A stretch of 64,000 nt of DNA from Cohnella fermenti (GTDB lineage: Bacteria > Bacillota > Bacilli > Paenibacillales > Paenibacillaceae), in contig NZ_SSOB01000005.1 of NCBI RefSeq assembly GCF_004801405.1, positions 178,033 through 242,032 of the forward strand, written 5' to 3'. Shown here one piece after another: positions 52,025 through 60,696 of the stretch. The notes below the pieces were generated by a model that saw only the letters and a list, made by a program, of their open reading frames with translations, was not told the origin of the DNA and did not search any database. The position numbers and the translations under genes were made by a program. Position 1 is the first letter of the stretch; each line of letters starts with the position of its first letter.

Positions 52025-52257
52025 ATTTATATGATTTTTCACATTCGCGGGGTCCCTTTTGGGGCCCATTGACGGTTTTTATGCGATTTTTCGCATTCGT
52101 TGCCCACTTAGGAGCCTCGATTGGCACTTTTTATGCGATTTTTCACATTCATGGGCCGCTTTTGGGCCTCATCTGACCAATTTTATGTGATTTTTCGTAT
52201 TCGTTGCCCGCTTTGGAGCCTCGATTCGCTTGTGCTTTTTATGCGTTTTTTCACATT
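52025..52257 (+). repeat. Tandem array of five palindromic units, variant of the 178-bp element (copy E)
   Basis: Units begin at 52029, 52081, 52133, 52185 and 52241 (52, 52, 52, 56). Each is of the left-end type, TTTTATGYGATTTTTCRCATTCG, with a related spacer (TTGCCCRCTTTGGAGCCTCGATT). Unit 2 is a perfect ATGCGATTTTTCGCAT. All units read in the same direction. It lies between convergent genes. Confidence 0.9.
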
Positions 52258-52331
52258 CGTGGGGAACGGTGACGGGCGGTAGGCCCCCAAAGTTGGCCCA
52301 GGAGCAGGCGCCCCCTATCCTCCCGCCCACC

Positions 52332-53660
52332 CTACGGCGACAGCAAAAGCGTCTGCAGCCAGAGCGCTCCGAGCGACAGCAACAGAACCGGCAACGCCAA
52401 TAGCGCGCCGACCTTCATGTACTCGCCCCACGACAGCTTGATTCCGTCCCGCCGCAGCAAGCCGAGCCAGAGCAGCGTGGCGAGCGACCCGATCGGCGTC
52501 AGCTTCGCCCCGATCGTAAGGCCGAGCAGCGCGGCGAACGGCAGCAGCTCTCCCCCTCCCGCTTCCGTAATCGACATGGAAGAGATCAGAACCGCCGGCA
52601 GGTTGTTCAGAACGGCCGCCAGCAAGGAGACGAGAATCCCCGTTCCGAAGATGGACGCCGCCGGCCCCTGTTGCAGGAGCGGCTCCAGCAGCTTCGGGAA
52701 CCAAGCGGTCGCCCCATGCAGATGGAGGCTGTAGACGACCAGGTTCATCGCGAAGGCGAACACGACGATCAGCCAAGGCGCCCTGCTCGCGATTTGTTTG
52801 GTACCGATGCTCCCTCTCGCCGCGGCCAAAGCCCACAGCAGAAGCGCGCCGCCGCAAGCGACGACGGACACCGGCACTCCGAGCCGCTCCCCGAACAGAT
52901 ACAGGACCAGGATCGACACGAGCACGAGCCACGAGAACCGGAAGGAGAACCGGTCCGCGATTGCGGTGGCCGGGATCGGGAACGCGCCAGCTGTGTCGGC
53001 CGCTTCCGGAACCGGGAACGAGCCAGAGGTGTCGGTCGCTTCCGGGAGCAGGGAGCGCCGGAACGCCAAGAGCAGCACGCCGATCGTCGCAAGTACGGCG
53101 GTGATGCCGGGAAGCAGCATATGGCGCGCATAATCGCCGAACGAGATGCCGAAGTAATCGGCGGTCAGGATGTTCGTCAGATTGCTGACGAGCAGCGTCG
53201 CGCTTGCCGTGTCGGCCATGAGCCCGATACCGAGCAGGAAGGCGAGCCGTCCCCGCAGGCTCATGCCGAGCAGCGCAGTCGCCTCGAGCACGATCGGCGT
53301 CATGATCAGCACCGTCCCGTCGTTGTTGAAGAACGTCGTAATCAGGCTCGCCAAACCCGCGAAGCCGGCAAGCAGCAGCAACGGACGTCGGCCGAACCGC
53401 CGGACGATATGGAGCGCCGCCCATCGGAAGAAGCCGATGTCGTCCAGAACGGCCGTCAGGATCATAATGCCGATCAAGGAGAGCGTCGCGTTCCAGACGA
53501 GCCCCCAGATGTAGGAGGCGTCCTCCAGGCCGATATTCCCGAGCAGCAGCAGAAGCGCCGCCGCAGGAACGGCGAAGACCGCCTCGTGCCATTGCCTTGG
53601 CTTAACGATAATCAGAAGAAGGGTAAGGAGGAAAACAGCGATTGAGCTGCCGATGGCCAT
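52332..53660 (-). CDS. ArsB/NhaD-type ion transporter (442 aa)
   Basis: About 11-12 hydrophobic helices with the ArsB/SLC13-like pattern: TAVLDDIGFFRWAALHIVRRFG, TTFFNNDGTVLIMTPIVLEA (first re-entrant loop) and LNNLPAVLISSM (second). These are arsenite/antimonite or anion pumps, or Na+/H+ exchangers of the same fold. A central cytoplasmic loop carries an internal duplication (PEATDTSGSFPVP / PEAADTAGAFPIP). No arsR, arsC or arsA is adjacent, so arsenic resistance is unproven. GGGAG lies 9 bp before ATG 53660. Confidence 0.82.
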   Translation of the reverse strand: MAIGSSIAVFLLTLLLIIVKPRQWHEAVFAVPAAALLLLLGNIGLEDASYIWGLVWNATLSLIGIMILTAVLDDIGFFRWAALHIVRRFGRRPLLLLAGFAGLASLITTFFNNDGTVLIMTPIVLEATALLGMSLRGRLAFLLGIGLMADTASATLLVSNLTNILTADYFGISFGDYARHMLLPGITAVLATIGVLLLAFRRSLLPEATDTSGSFPVPEAADTAGAFPIPATAIADRFSFRFSWLVLVSILVLYLFGERLGVPVSVVACGGALLLWALAAARGSIGTKQIASRAPWLIVVFAFAMNLVVYSLHLHGATAWFPKLLEPLLQQGPAASIFGTGILVSLLAAVLNNLPAVLISSMSITEAGGGELLPFAALLGLTIGAKLTPIGSLATLLWLGLLRRDGIKLSWGEYMKVGALLALPVLLLSLGALWLQTLLLSP

Positions 53661-53798
53661 TGTGTCTGAACTCCCATGCTTGTCGCAATTGATGGAATGA
53701 ATGATTGGAGGCCGCTTCTCCTCTTATGTCATGCCCGTCCCGCTTCCCTCATAGAATTCAGAGAGAAGGACAAGGACCAGCGGCATGGAGGGATGCGA

Positions 53799-54848
53799 AT
53801 GAAGCGTTGGGGGCTAAGCTTGCAGATTGCGTTTACGTTCATCGGCACCGTCGTCGGCGCGGGCTTCGCGACCGGCCGCGAAGTCATGCAGTTTTTTACC
53901 CGGTTCGGCCATTGGGGCGCCTTGATGATCCTCGTCTCGACCGCGCTGTTCGTCTGGCTCGGCTCCAAGATGATGCTCACCGCCGCCGAGATCAAGGCCA
54001 AGTCGTTCGAGGACATGAACCGTCACCTGTTCGGCGATCGGGCGGGCGCGTGGGTCAGCCATCTCATGCTGATCGTCATGCTGGGCGTGAACTCGGTCAT
54101 GCTGGCGGGGGCGGGCTCCGTCTTCTCCGAGCATCTTAATCTCGGCTATCAGACCGGCCTGCTCGTGACGATGTTCGCCTGCTTCTTCCTCCTGCGCAAG
54201 GGGATGTCCGCGATTCTGACGATCAACTCCATCGTGGTCCCGCTCATGATGATCTTTACCTCGCTGCTCGTTGCACACGCGCTGAACGGCCCGGGAGCCG
54301 ATCGCTGGCTGACGCTTCAGACCGACGCCTCGCCCTGGGCGGCGTGGATGTCCCCGCTCCTGTACGCCGCGTTTAACCTGTCGATGTCGCAAGCCGTGCT
54401 CGTCCCGCTCGGCCACGCCATCTCCGATCCCGTCGCCCTGAAGCGGGGAGCCTGGCTCGGAGGCATCGGCATCGGCGCCATGCTGCTGGCCGGGCATCTG
54501 ACGCTGTCCTCGCAGATGCCCGGCGTCCTCCAATACGACATCCCGATGGGCGGCATCGCGCGCGAGGTCGGCGCCTTGATTCATTGGATCTTCGTGCTGC
54601 TTATCTTCATGGAGATCTTCACAACTCTTGTCGCCGACATCTACGGCCTCACCTTGCAACTGCAAGAGCGAATCCACCTGTCCAAAATGTGGCTGACCCT
54701 AGGGGTGCTCCTCTTCTGCTACACGGCCGGTCAATTCGGCTTCGGTCCGCTGCTGACGACGCTGTACCCGATGTTCGGCATGCTGAGCCTCGGCTGGCTG
54801 CTCCTCATGGGGAAGGATAACCGGCTCCGGCCAAGGCCGCCGCTCTAG
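53799..54848 (+). CDS. YkvI-family membrane protein (349 aa)
   Basis: Ten or so helices of the LeuT-like fold: FTFIGTVVGAGFATGREVMQFF (helix 1 with the unwound GAGFATG segment), then NSVMLAGAGSVFSE, RKGMSAILTINSIVVPLMMIF, YAAFNLSMSQAVLVPLG. YkvI proteins resemble amino-acid or other small-solute transporters; the substrate is not established. ATG 53799 is preferred (GGAGGG, 6 bp), with ATG 53793 as alternative. Its 3' end overlaps the opposite-strand yhaN gene by 44 bp. Confidence 0.82.
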   Translation: MKRWGLSLQIAFTFIGTVVGAGFATGREVMQFFTRFGHWGALMILVSTALFVWLGSKMMLTAAEIKAKSFEDMNRHLFGDRAGAWVSHLMLIVMLGVNSVMLAGAGSVFSEHLNLGYQTGLLVTMFACFFLLRKGMSAILTINSIVVPLMMIFTSLLVAHALNGPGADRWLTLQTDASPWAAWMSPLLYAAFNLSMSQAVLVPLGHAISDPVALKRGAWLGGIGIGAMLLAGHLTLSSQMPGVLQYDIPMGGIAREVGALIHWIFVLLIFMEIFTTLVADIYGLTLQLQERIHLSKMWLTLGVLLFCYTAGQFGFGPLLTTLYPMFGMLSLGWLLLMGKDNRLRPRPPL

Positions 54849-57800
54849 CCGGAAGCCGGACAAGCGCCGCTCCGGGCACGCTCTCCGCCATCACGCGGGC
54901 CGTATGCTCGTGGCACGTGAACAGGATGACCTGACGCTCGGCGCTCACCTCGGAGAGCACCGTCGCCGCTTGGCGAAGGCGCGACTCGTCGAAGTGGACG
55001 AACAGATCGTCCAGCAGCAGCGGCAGCTCCTGCTCCGGCGAAGTCGCCCCCGCCAGCGCGAAGCGGAGAGCGAGATAAAGCTGCTCCCGCGTGCCCCGGC
55101 TCAGGAAGGAGCTGTCGATCGGCTTCCGGTCGACCGTCTCCGCGAACAGAACGGCAGAGTCTCCCGGCGCGATGATGCGGACGTACGCTCCTGCCGTAAG
55201 AATCTCGAAGTAGCGCGACGCCCGATGCAGAACGAGAGGCTGCTTGTCCTCCTCGAACACCGTCTTCGTGCGGCGGATCAGCTCCCCGCACAGCGCGAGC
55301 ACCGCATACCGCTCCGCGAGGCGATCGAGCTCGGCGCGCTTCTCTTCGATCGAGACGACGCGATCGTCCGTCTCGGCTTCCGCGCGCAGCCGTTCCAGCT
55401 GCTGCGCGAGCCGCCCGCGCCGCTCCAGCAGCTCGGCGCGCTGCCGTTCCGCATCGCCGAGCGCTTGCTCGGCGTGCGCCAGCTCTTGCGCCAGCGCGGC
55501 TTCGTCCGCGCGGGAGAGGCGCTCCTGCAGCTCGGCGAGGGCGGACGCGTCGCGTCCGGCCGCCAGCCGCAGCTCCGCCTCGCGGCGTTCGCGCCGCAGC
55601 AGCCGCCGCCGCTCGTCCACGCGAAGCCGCCGCTCGTAGGCGGCTTCGTCCGCTTCTCCGGCGGCGTCCAGCGCGCCGCGAACCGCGGCCTCGCTCGTTG
55701 CCGCCGCAGCGCCGGCCGCCTCGAACGCGGACGCGGCCGTCTGCAGCCGCTCGTCCAGGCGGCCGGCCTCGGCGGCGATGCCCATCTGCCGCAGCGCGTC
55801 CGCGTGCAGCAGCTTCACCGCGAGCAGCGCGTCGCCGCCCGCCGCGGCAGGCGGCGGACAAGCCGCGAACAGCCTCGCGGCCTCCGCCGCGAACGCCTCC
55901 TCGCCCGCGCGAAGCTGCGCGGCCCGCTCCTGCGCCCGCGTCCGCTGGCGGAGCGCCTGCAGCGCCTGCTCCGCGAGCTGGAACAGCTCCGGCAGCAGCT
56001 CGGGCGGCAGCGCCGCGCTCAGCCTCCGCTCGCGCAGCCACGCCAGCCAGCCGTTCCTCGCGGCCTCGGAGCGGCTCCGGCCATCGCCCGCTTCCCGCTC
56101 CAGGCGCTCCCGCTCCCGCCGCAGGGCGCTGCGCCTAAGATCCCGCTCCCGCTCTCGGTCCAGATGAGCCTCCCGCTCCCGTTCTTCCCGCTCCAGGCGC
56201 TGAATGCGCTCCTGCACGGCATCGCGGGTTTGCCGCCAGAAGGCGTCTCCCGCCGCGTCCGAGACAAGCCGGGACGCGAGCCGCTCTTGCCCCGCGAACA
56301 GCTTCGCCGCAGCTTCCGCCAGGCGGCGCTCGCTATCGCGAGCGGCCTCCCGCGCCTCGGCCAATCTCCGGCCGAGCTCGGGAGAATCGCTCCGCCCGGC
56401 CGGCGCTTTGCCTGCCCGGGGCCGCGCGTTCCAGAGCGCGAACACCGCCAGGCACGCGGCGAGCACATAATAGCCGGCCGCTTCGCCTGCCGGCATGCCG
56501 CTCGCGAGCGGCAGCACAATCGCCGCGATCGCCAGCAGCGCCGCCAGCAGTGCCGTCAGATGAGCACCCGAGACGGTCATTCTGCCGGAGACGCTCTTCC
56601 TGCCGCGACGTCCAAGCTCGGGCTCATTGCCGGATGCATCATCAGACGTCTCGCTTGGCCCCGTCGCCAGCCGCAGCTCCCAAGCGGCGCGCTCCCATCG
56701 TCTCCGGGCGTCCTCCAGCTCGTTCCAAGCCGAGAGCAGCGCCTCCTTGCCCAGCGGCAGCAGCTCGGGGCCTCCGGGCGCCGGGCCCCGGACGGCAAGA
56801 CGCTGCGCCTGCGCACCGTCTTGCTCCGCCTCCTCTTCCTCCAGCAGCTCCTGCTGCTGCCGCTCAAGCCGCCGCAGCTCGCCCTCCGTCTGCTCCAGCC
56901 GGCTCTCCGCCTCTTCGAGCGCGGAGAGAAGCTGCCGCGCCCGCTCCCGCTCCGGGAGCGAGGCGAACGTCTGCAGCTCGGCCTCCTCCCACTCCGGGGA
57001 CAGCCGTCCGAGCATGGACACGAGACTCTCGTCCAGCAGCCGGATGTCCGCGGCCAGCTCGCCGCGCTCCTCCTTCCGGGCGGCGACGGTCTCCCTCCTC
57101 GCCTCGAGCGCCTCCAGTTCCGGCAGCCGCCGGACCAGCTCTTCGCTCCAGCTTAAGAGCCGGCGCGCCGTATGCAGCCGGGAGCGCTCCTCCGCCGCCG
57201 CGTTCAGGCGCTCCCGGTCCGCCTCCCGTCCGGCGACGAGCGCCTCCCACTTGACGGCGGCGAACTCCGGAAGCGGCTCGGCCTGCGGGTCCGGAAGCTC
57301 CTGCGCCAGCTCCGCTTCTTCCAGCCGCAGCGCTTCGCTTCGCAGCCATTCCGCCCGCGCGTTCGCCGCGCCCCGGGCGACCGCCGCTTCCTGCCGCAGA
57401 TCGGGCAGCCGCCCTTCCGCCGCCCGCAGCTCGCGGTCCGCTTCCTCCAGCTCCATGACCGCTTCATTGTACGGCCCGATACCCTTGCGGCTCTGCCGCA
57501 GCTCCGCTTCCTCTTCCTTCAGCGCCGCGAGCAGCCGGTTCAGCTCCGGCAGTTCGCCCTTCGGCTTGTACAGCTTGTCCAGCTCGGCCGAGACGGTCTT
57601 GATCGCCGACGTCAGCGAGGCGCCCCCGGCGATGCCCGCGTGGTACAAGTAGTTGCCGACCTCTTCGCCCTGCAGCGTCCGCAGCTCGTGCAGCTCGTCC
57701 AGCGTCACCGCGAACAGTTGCCGGAATAGCTTCTCCGAGACGCCGCCAAGCCAGAGCCGCTCAAGCTCCGCTTGGGTCAGGAGGCTCTCGCGGCCCTCCT

Positions 57801-58107
57801 CGTCGCGCAGCGTCACGACCGGACCGCCGCGCCGATTCGGCGCATCTCCGTACCGTTCGAGCTGCCATTCCTTCTCGCCGTCCGTCAGCACCAGACGGCC
57901 GCCGTGCCGGCCGCCGCGGACCGGCTCTGCGCGTTCCGCCGGCTGGCCCCGGTTCGCGAAGCCGTACAGAAGGCTGCGGATGAAGCGGTGAATCGTGCTC
58001 TTCCCGGCTTCGTTCGGCCCCGCGACGACGGTGAGCGGCGCGTCCAGCGGGACAATCTCCCCGCTTAAGGCCGCGAAGCCCTCGATCTGCAGCTCTTTGA
58101 TCCGCAT
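54805..58107 (-). CDS. yhaN: YhaN-type AAA/SMC-like ATPase of DNA metabolism (1100 aa)
   Basis: N-terminal Walker A in VVAGPNEAGKST (residues ~28-39), long Arg/Glu/Ala-rich coiled coils, two hydrophobic segments in the middle (about 515-565, LTALLAALLAIAAIVLPLASG and YYVLAACLAVFALW), and a C-terminal ABC-type head with signature-like FLSRGTREQLYLALRFAL and Walker B LPLLLDDLFVHFDE. It resembles SbcC/Rad50-like proteins and pairs with the nuclease YhaO encoded 40 bp upstream. The membrane segments in the coiled coil are characteristic of YhaN. The complex probably processes DNA ends near the membrane (inference). Confidence 0.88.
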   Translation of the reverse strand: MRIKELQIEGFAALSGEIVPLDAPLTVVAGPNEAGKSTIHRFIRSLLYGFANRGQPAERAEPVRGGRHGGRLVLTDGEKEWQLERYGDAPNRRGGPVVTLRDEEGRESLLTQAELERLWLGGVSEKLFRQLFAVTLDELHELRTLQGEEVGNYLYHAGIAGGASLTSAIKTVSAELDKLYKPKGELPELNRLLAALKEEEAELRQSRKGIGPYNEAVMELEEADRELRAAEGRLPDLRQEAAVARGAANARAEWLRSEALRLEEAELAQELPDPQAEPLPEFAAVKWEALVAGREADRERLNAAAEERSRLHTARRLLSWSEELVRRLPELEALEARRETVAARKEERGELAADIRLLDESLVSMLGRLSPEWEEAELQTFASLPERERARQLLSALEEAESRLEQTEGELRRLERQQQELLEEEEAEQDGAQAQRLAVRGPAPGGPELLPLGKEALLSAWNELEDARRRWERAAWELRLATGPSETSDDASGNEPELGRRGRKSVSGRMTVSGAHLTALLAALLAIAAIVLPLASGMPAGEAAGYYVLAACLAVFALWNARPRAGKAPAGRSDSPELGRRLAEAREAARDSERRLAEAAAKLFAGQERLASRLVSDAAGDAFWRQTRDAVQERIQRLEREEREREAHLDRERERDLRRSALRRERERLEREAGDGRSRSEAARNGWLAWLRERRLSAALPPELLPELFQLAEQALQALRQRTRAQERAAQLRAGEEAFAAEAARLFAACPPPAAAGGDALLAVKLLHADALRQMGIAAEAGRLDERLQTAASAFEAAGAAAATSEAAVRGALDAAGEADEAAYERRLRVDERRRLLRRERREAELRLAAGRDASALAELQERLSRADEAALAQELAHAEQALGDAERQRAELLERRGRLAQQLERLRAEAETDDRVVSIEEKRAELDRLAERYAVLALCGELIRRTKTVFEEDKQPLVLHRASRYFEILTAGAYVRIIAPGDSAVLFAETVDRKPIDSSFLSRGTREQLYLALRFALAGATSPEQELPLLLDDLFVHFDESRLRQAATVLSEVSAERQVILFTCHEHTARVMAESVPGAALVRLPARAAALAGAGYPSP

Positions 58108-58147
58108 ACGCTTTCTCCTCCGTTCCCGCTCCGAGCCTTCTGCCCGC

Positions 58148-59425
58148 CTATTCCTTCTCCCGCAGCAGCGCTGCCGCGAGCCGCGCGGCCTGGCCGATCA
58201 GCTCGCTTCTCCTCTCGTCGCCGAGAGATAACGTCCATTCCCTTAGCTTCGGCTGACGCAGCGCGGGCTCCAGCGCCTCTTCCAGCAGCCTTCTCCCTTC
58301 GCTTCCGTCCGCCTCCGCGCTCCGCGCCTGCCTGAGCAGCTCCGCGAGGAAGCCGTCTCCTTCGGCCGGATCGGTTCCGCCGAGCTCCGGGCGGGTGCGC
58401 ACGTCCAAGCTGTCCAGCCATACCCACGCGTCCGACTCGTCCGGCGAGCCGTACCATTCCCGGAGGCTCTCCAGCCATTCGGCGACGACCTGCGGGCTCT
58501 GCAAGCTGTCGTGTTGAACGCCCGCGCCTTCCAGACGAAGGCGCAGCACAACCGGACGGCCTCCCGCTTCCGCCGCCGCGGCCGTCATCGCGGCTTCGAG
58601 CCTTCCTTTAAGCTCCTGCTCCGTCCGAATGCCCTCGATGGACACGGCGAGCTCCGTCCAGAGGACGTCCGCCGTATCCCGGAACGAGAGCGAGACGTCT
58701 CCCGTCTCCGAGACGGAGACGACGTACCCGCCCTTTGGTCCAATCTCGCGGATGCTTCTTCCCTGGCTGTTGCCCGGATAGACGACATGGGGCGACTCGC
58801 CGAGCACCCGACGCCCGTGCACATGGCCGAGCGCCCAGTAGTCGAAGCCCTTTCCCGCCAGCTCGCTTAAGCGGCATGGGGCGTAATTGTCGTGGGCCGC
58901 GTCTCCGTCCACATTGGCGTGAAGCAGCGCCAGATGGAACGGCGCTCCTTCCTTCTTCTCGAAGCCGGCGGCCAGGTTCTCGCGAACCGCCGCCTCCCGG
59001 TACGAGATCCCGTAGACGTGGGCGATCCGCTCGCCTCTGCGGTTGTCCACCGCGCGGAATTCCACACGGCGGGAGCCGAACACGGTCACCTGCTCCGGAT
59101 AGTCGAGCCGGGCTTGCCAGCCGTTCTCCGGGTCGTGATTGCCGTGAACGATGAAGACGGGGATGCCGTCCTCGGCCAGAAGCGTTAGCTGCTTCTGCAT
59201 GCGAAGCTGTGCCCGCAGCGAACGGTCCGCCGCGTCGTACAGATCGCCCGCAAGCACGACAAAATCGACCTTCTCAAGCCGCGAGAGAGAGACGAGCTTC
59301 TCGAATGAGGCGAAGGTCGATTCCTTGAGCCGTTCCCGGACGGCCTTCGGCGCTCGCGCCAGGCCGCGGAACGGGCTGTCGAGATGAAGATCCGCCGCGT
59401 GAAGGAAGGTGAACGGGATCGTCAC
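58148..59425 (-). CDS. yhaO: YhaO-type metallophosphoesterase, DNA nuclease subunit (425 aa)
   Basis: Mre11/SbcD-like calcineurin phosphatase motifs in order: HAADLHLD (8-16), VLAGDLYDAADRS (~57-69), VHGNHDPENG (~94-103), ALLHANVDG and ALGHVHGRRV. A C-terminal region (after ~270) is specific to YhaO. The start is GTG 59425, directly after the TAA of the glycosyltransferase gene, with GAGG upstream, so the genes are tightly coupled. Partner of YhaN. Confidence 0.9.
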   Translation of the reverse strand: MTIPFTFLHAADLHLDSPFRGLARAPKAVRERLKESTFASFEKLVSLSRLEKVDFVVLAGDLYDAADRSLRAQLRMQKQLTLLAEDGIPVFIVHGNHDPENGWQARLDYPEQVTVFGSRRVEFRAVDNRRGERIAHVYGISYREAAVRENLAAGFEKKEGAPFHLALLHANVDGDAAHDNYAPCRLSELAGKGFDYWALGHVHGRRVLGESPHVVYPGNSQGRSIREIGPKGGYVVSVSETGDVSLSFRDTADVLWTELAVSIEGIRTEQELKGRLEAAMTAAAAEAGGRPVVLRLRLEGAGVQHDSLQSPQVVAEWLESLREWYGSPDESDAWVWLDSLDVRTRPELGGTDPAEGDGFLAELLRQARSAEADGSEGRRLLEEALEPALRQPKLREWTLSLGDERRSELIGQAARLAAALLREKE

Positions 59426-60607
59426 TTACGCTTCCTCCCCGCGCGCCTGCTCCTCCGGCTCATCCCCGGCGGCGAGATCGTCCGCGCCGAGATCGCTGTA
59501 TACTTTCTTCAGCTCGCTGATGACGCGGGTCAGCGAGTAGCTCTTCTTCGCCTTGTTCCAGGCGGCTCTGGCGAGCTCGTAGCGATAATGCGGATCGAGA
59601 ATAAGCGACTCGAGCGCTTCCGCCAAGGCCGCAGGGTTCTCCGCCGGGACGAGAAGCCCGTTGACTCCGTTCTCGATCTGCTCCGCAATGCCGCCCACGT
59701 CGGTCCCGACCAGAGACAACAGGCAGAGCGCCGCCTCCGCGAACACCGAGCCGAACGATTCCGCCCGCGACGGCAGCACGAACACGTCGAAGAACGGCAT
59801 CAACTCCTCCGGATGCAACATATACCCGTAGAAAATCGTATTTTCATAGATGCCCAATTCCTGAGCCAGAGCCTCGAGTTCCTCGCGAATCGGACCGTCG
59901 CCGATAATATGAAGCACGAACCGGTGCCCGCGCTGCTGCACTTCCGCGCAAGCCTTCAGCAGCAGGTCGATGCCCTTCGCCGGGACGAGCCGGCAGATCG
60001 TGACGAGCTGCGTCACTTCGTTCTCGTGGGAGATCGGCTTGAAGCGCTTCTCGTCGTAGCCGTTCGGAATGACTCCTACGGCTTCGGAATCCCGCAGGTA
60101 AGGGGCCAGATAGCCGCGGAAGGAATGGGATACCGTCAGCACCCGCTCGCACTTGTGCTCCAACTCCCCGTAGACCGAGGTCAGGAAGCGATGCTCCGGG
60201 CCGCCTTCGAGGATTTTCCCATTGAGAATCAATTCGCGCTCGAAGCTCGAGTGGACCGTCATGACGACGGGAACGTCCGGGTAGATCGCCTTCATCGCCA
60301 GCGCGGCGATCGGATGATGCGCATGGATGAGGTCGAACTTGCTGTCCTTGAGGCGGAGCTTCGTCCACCAGATGTAGTCCTTCAGCGTCTGAATATACTT
60401 ATCGACGATCGCATTGCCCGCAAGGGGATGCCAATCGAACGTATCGAATTCGATCTCTTCCTGGCCTTTGTTGCGAATTCGCCGCGGCAGGGAGAACAGC
60501 TCCATCTCCCAACCCAGCTTGCGGAATCGTTCCCTAATGTAAGGAACCATGGAGGATACGCCTCCTGGCTGCTCCGGGGGGAAGAACAGCGCCTGCAAGA
60601 CGTTCAT
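59426..60607 (-). CDS. GT4-family glycosyltransferase (393 aa)
   Basis: N-terminal Rossmann half with PPEQPGGVSSMVPYIRERF and HAHHPIAALA; C-terminal GT-B half with the nucleotide-sugar site VLPSRAESFGSVFAEAALC (ExFGxxxxEA motif) and VIPNGYDEKRF. It transfers a sugar from an NDP donor to an unknown acceptor, cytoplasmic or membrane-peripheral. First gene of an operon with yhaO and yhaN (zero-base gap to yhaO). The pairing with a DNA-repair complex is unusual and may reflect only shared transcription. Confidence 0.88.
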   Translation of the reverse strand: MNVLQALFFPPEQPGGVSSMVPYIRERFRKLGWEMELFSLPRRIRNKGQEEIEFDTFDWHPLAGNAIVDKYIQTLKDYIWWTKLRLKDSKFDLIHAHHPIAALAMKAIYPDVPVVMTVHSSFERELILNGKILEGGPEHRFLTSVYGELEHKCERVLTVSHSFRGYLAPYLRDSEAVGVIPNGYDEKRFKPISHENEVTQLVTICRLVPAKGIDLLLKACAEVQQRGHRFVLHIIGDGPIREELEALAQELGIYENTIFYGYMLHPEELMPFFDVFVLPSRAESFGSVFAEAALCLLSLVGTDVGGIAEQIENGVNGLLVPAENPAALAEALESLILDPHYRYELARAAWNKAKKSYSLTRVISELKKVYSDLGADDLAAGDEPEEQARGEEA

Positions 60608-60696
60608 GGCGACTCCTCCTATTCTCCTATTTTTAGGACTATCTTAATTATGATATATTAGAACATATGTTTCTGTAAAGTTAACGAGGAGGCTCT

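Noticed and set aside
54904..57156. 750-codon open frame on the plus strand inside yhaN
   Set aside because: Antisense shadow of GC-rich Arg/Glu/Ala coding sequence; no ribosome-binding site and Arg/Pro-rich nonsense composition.
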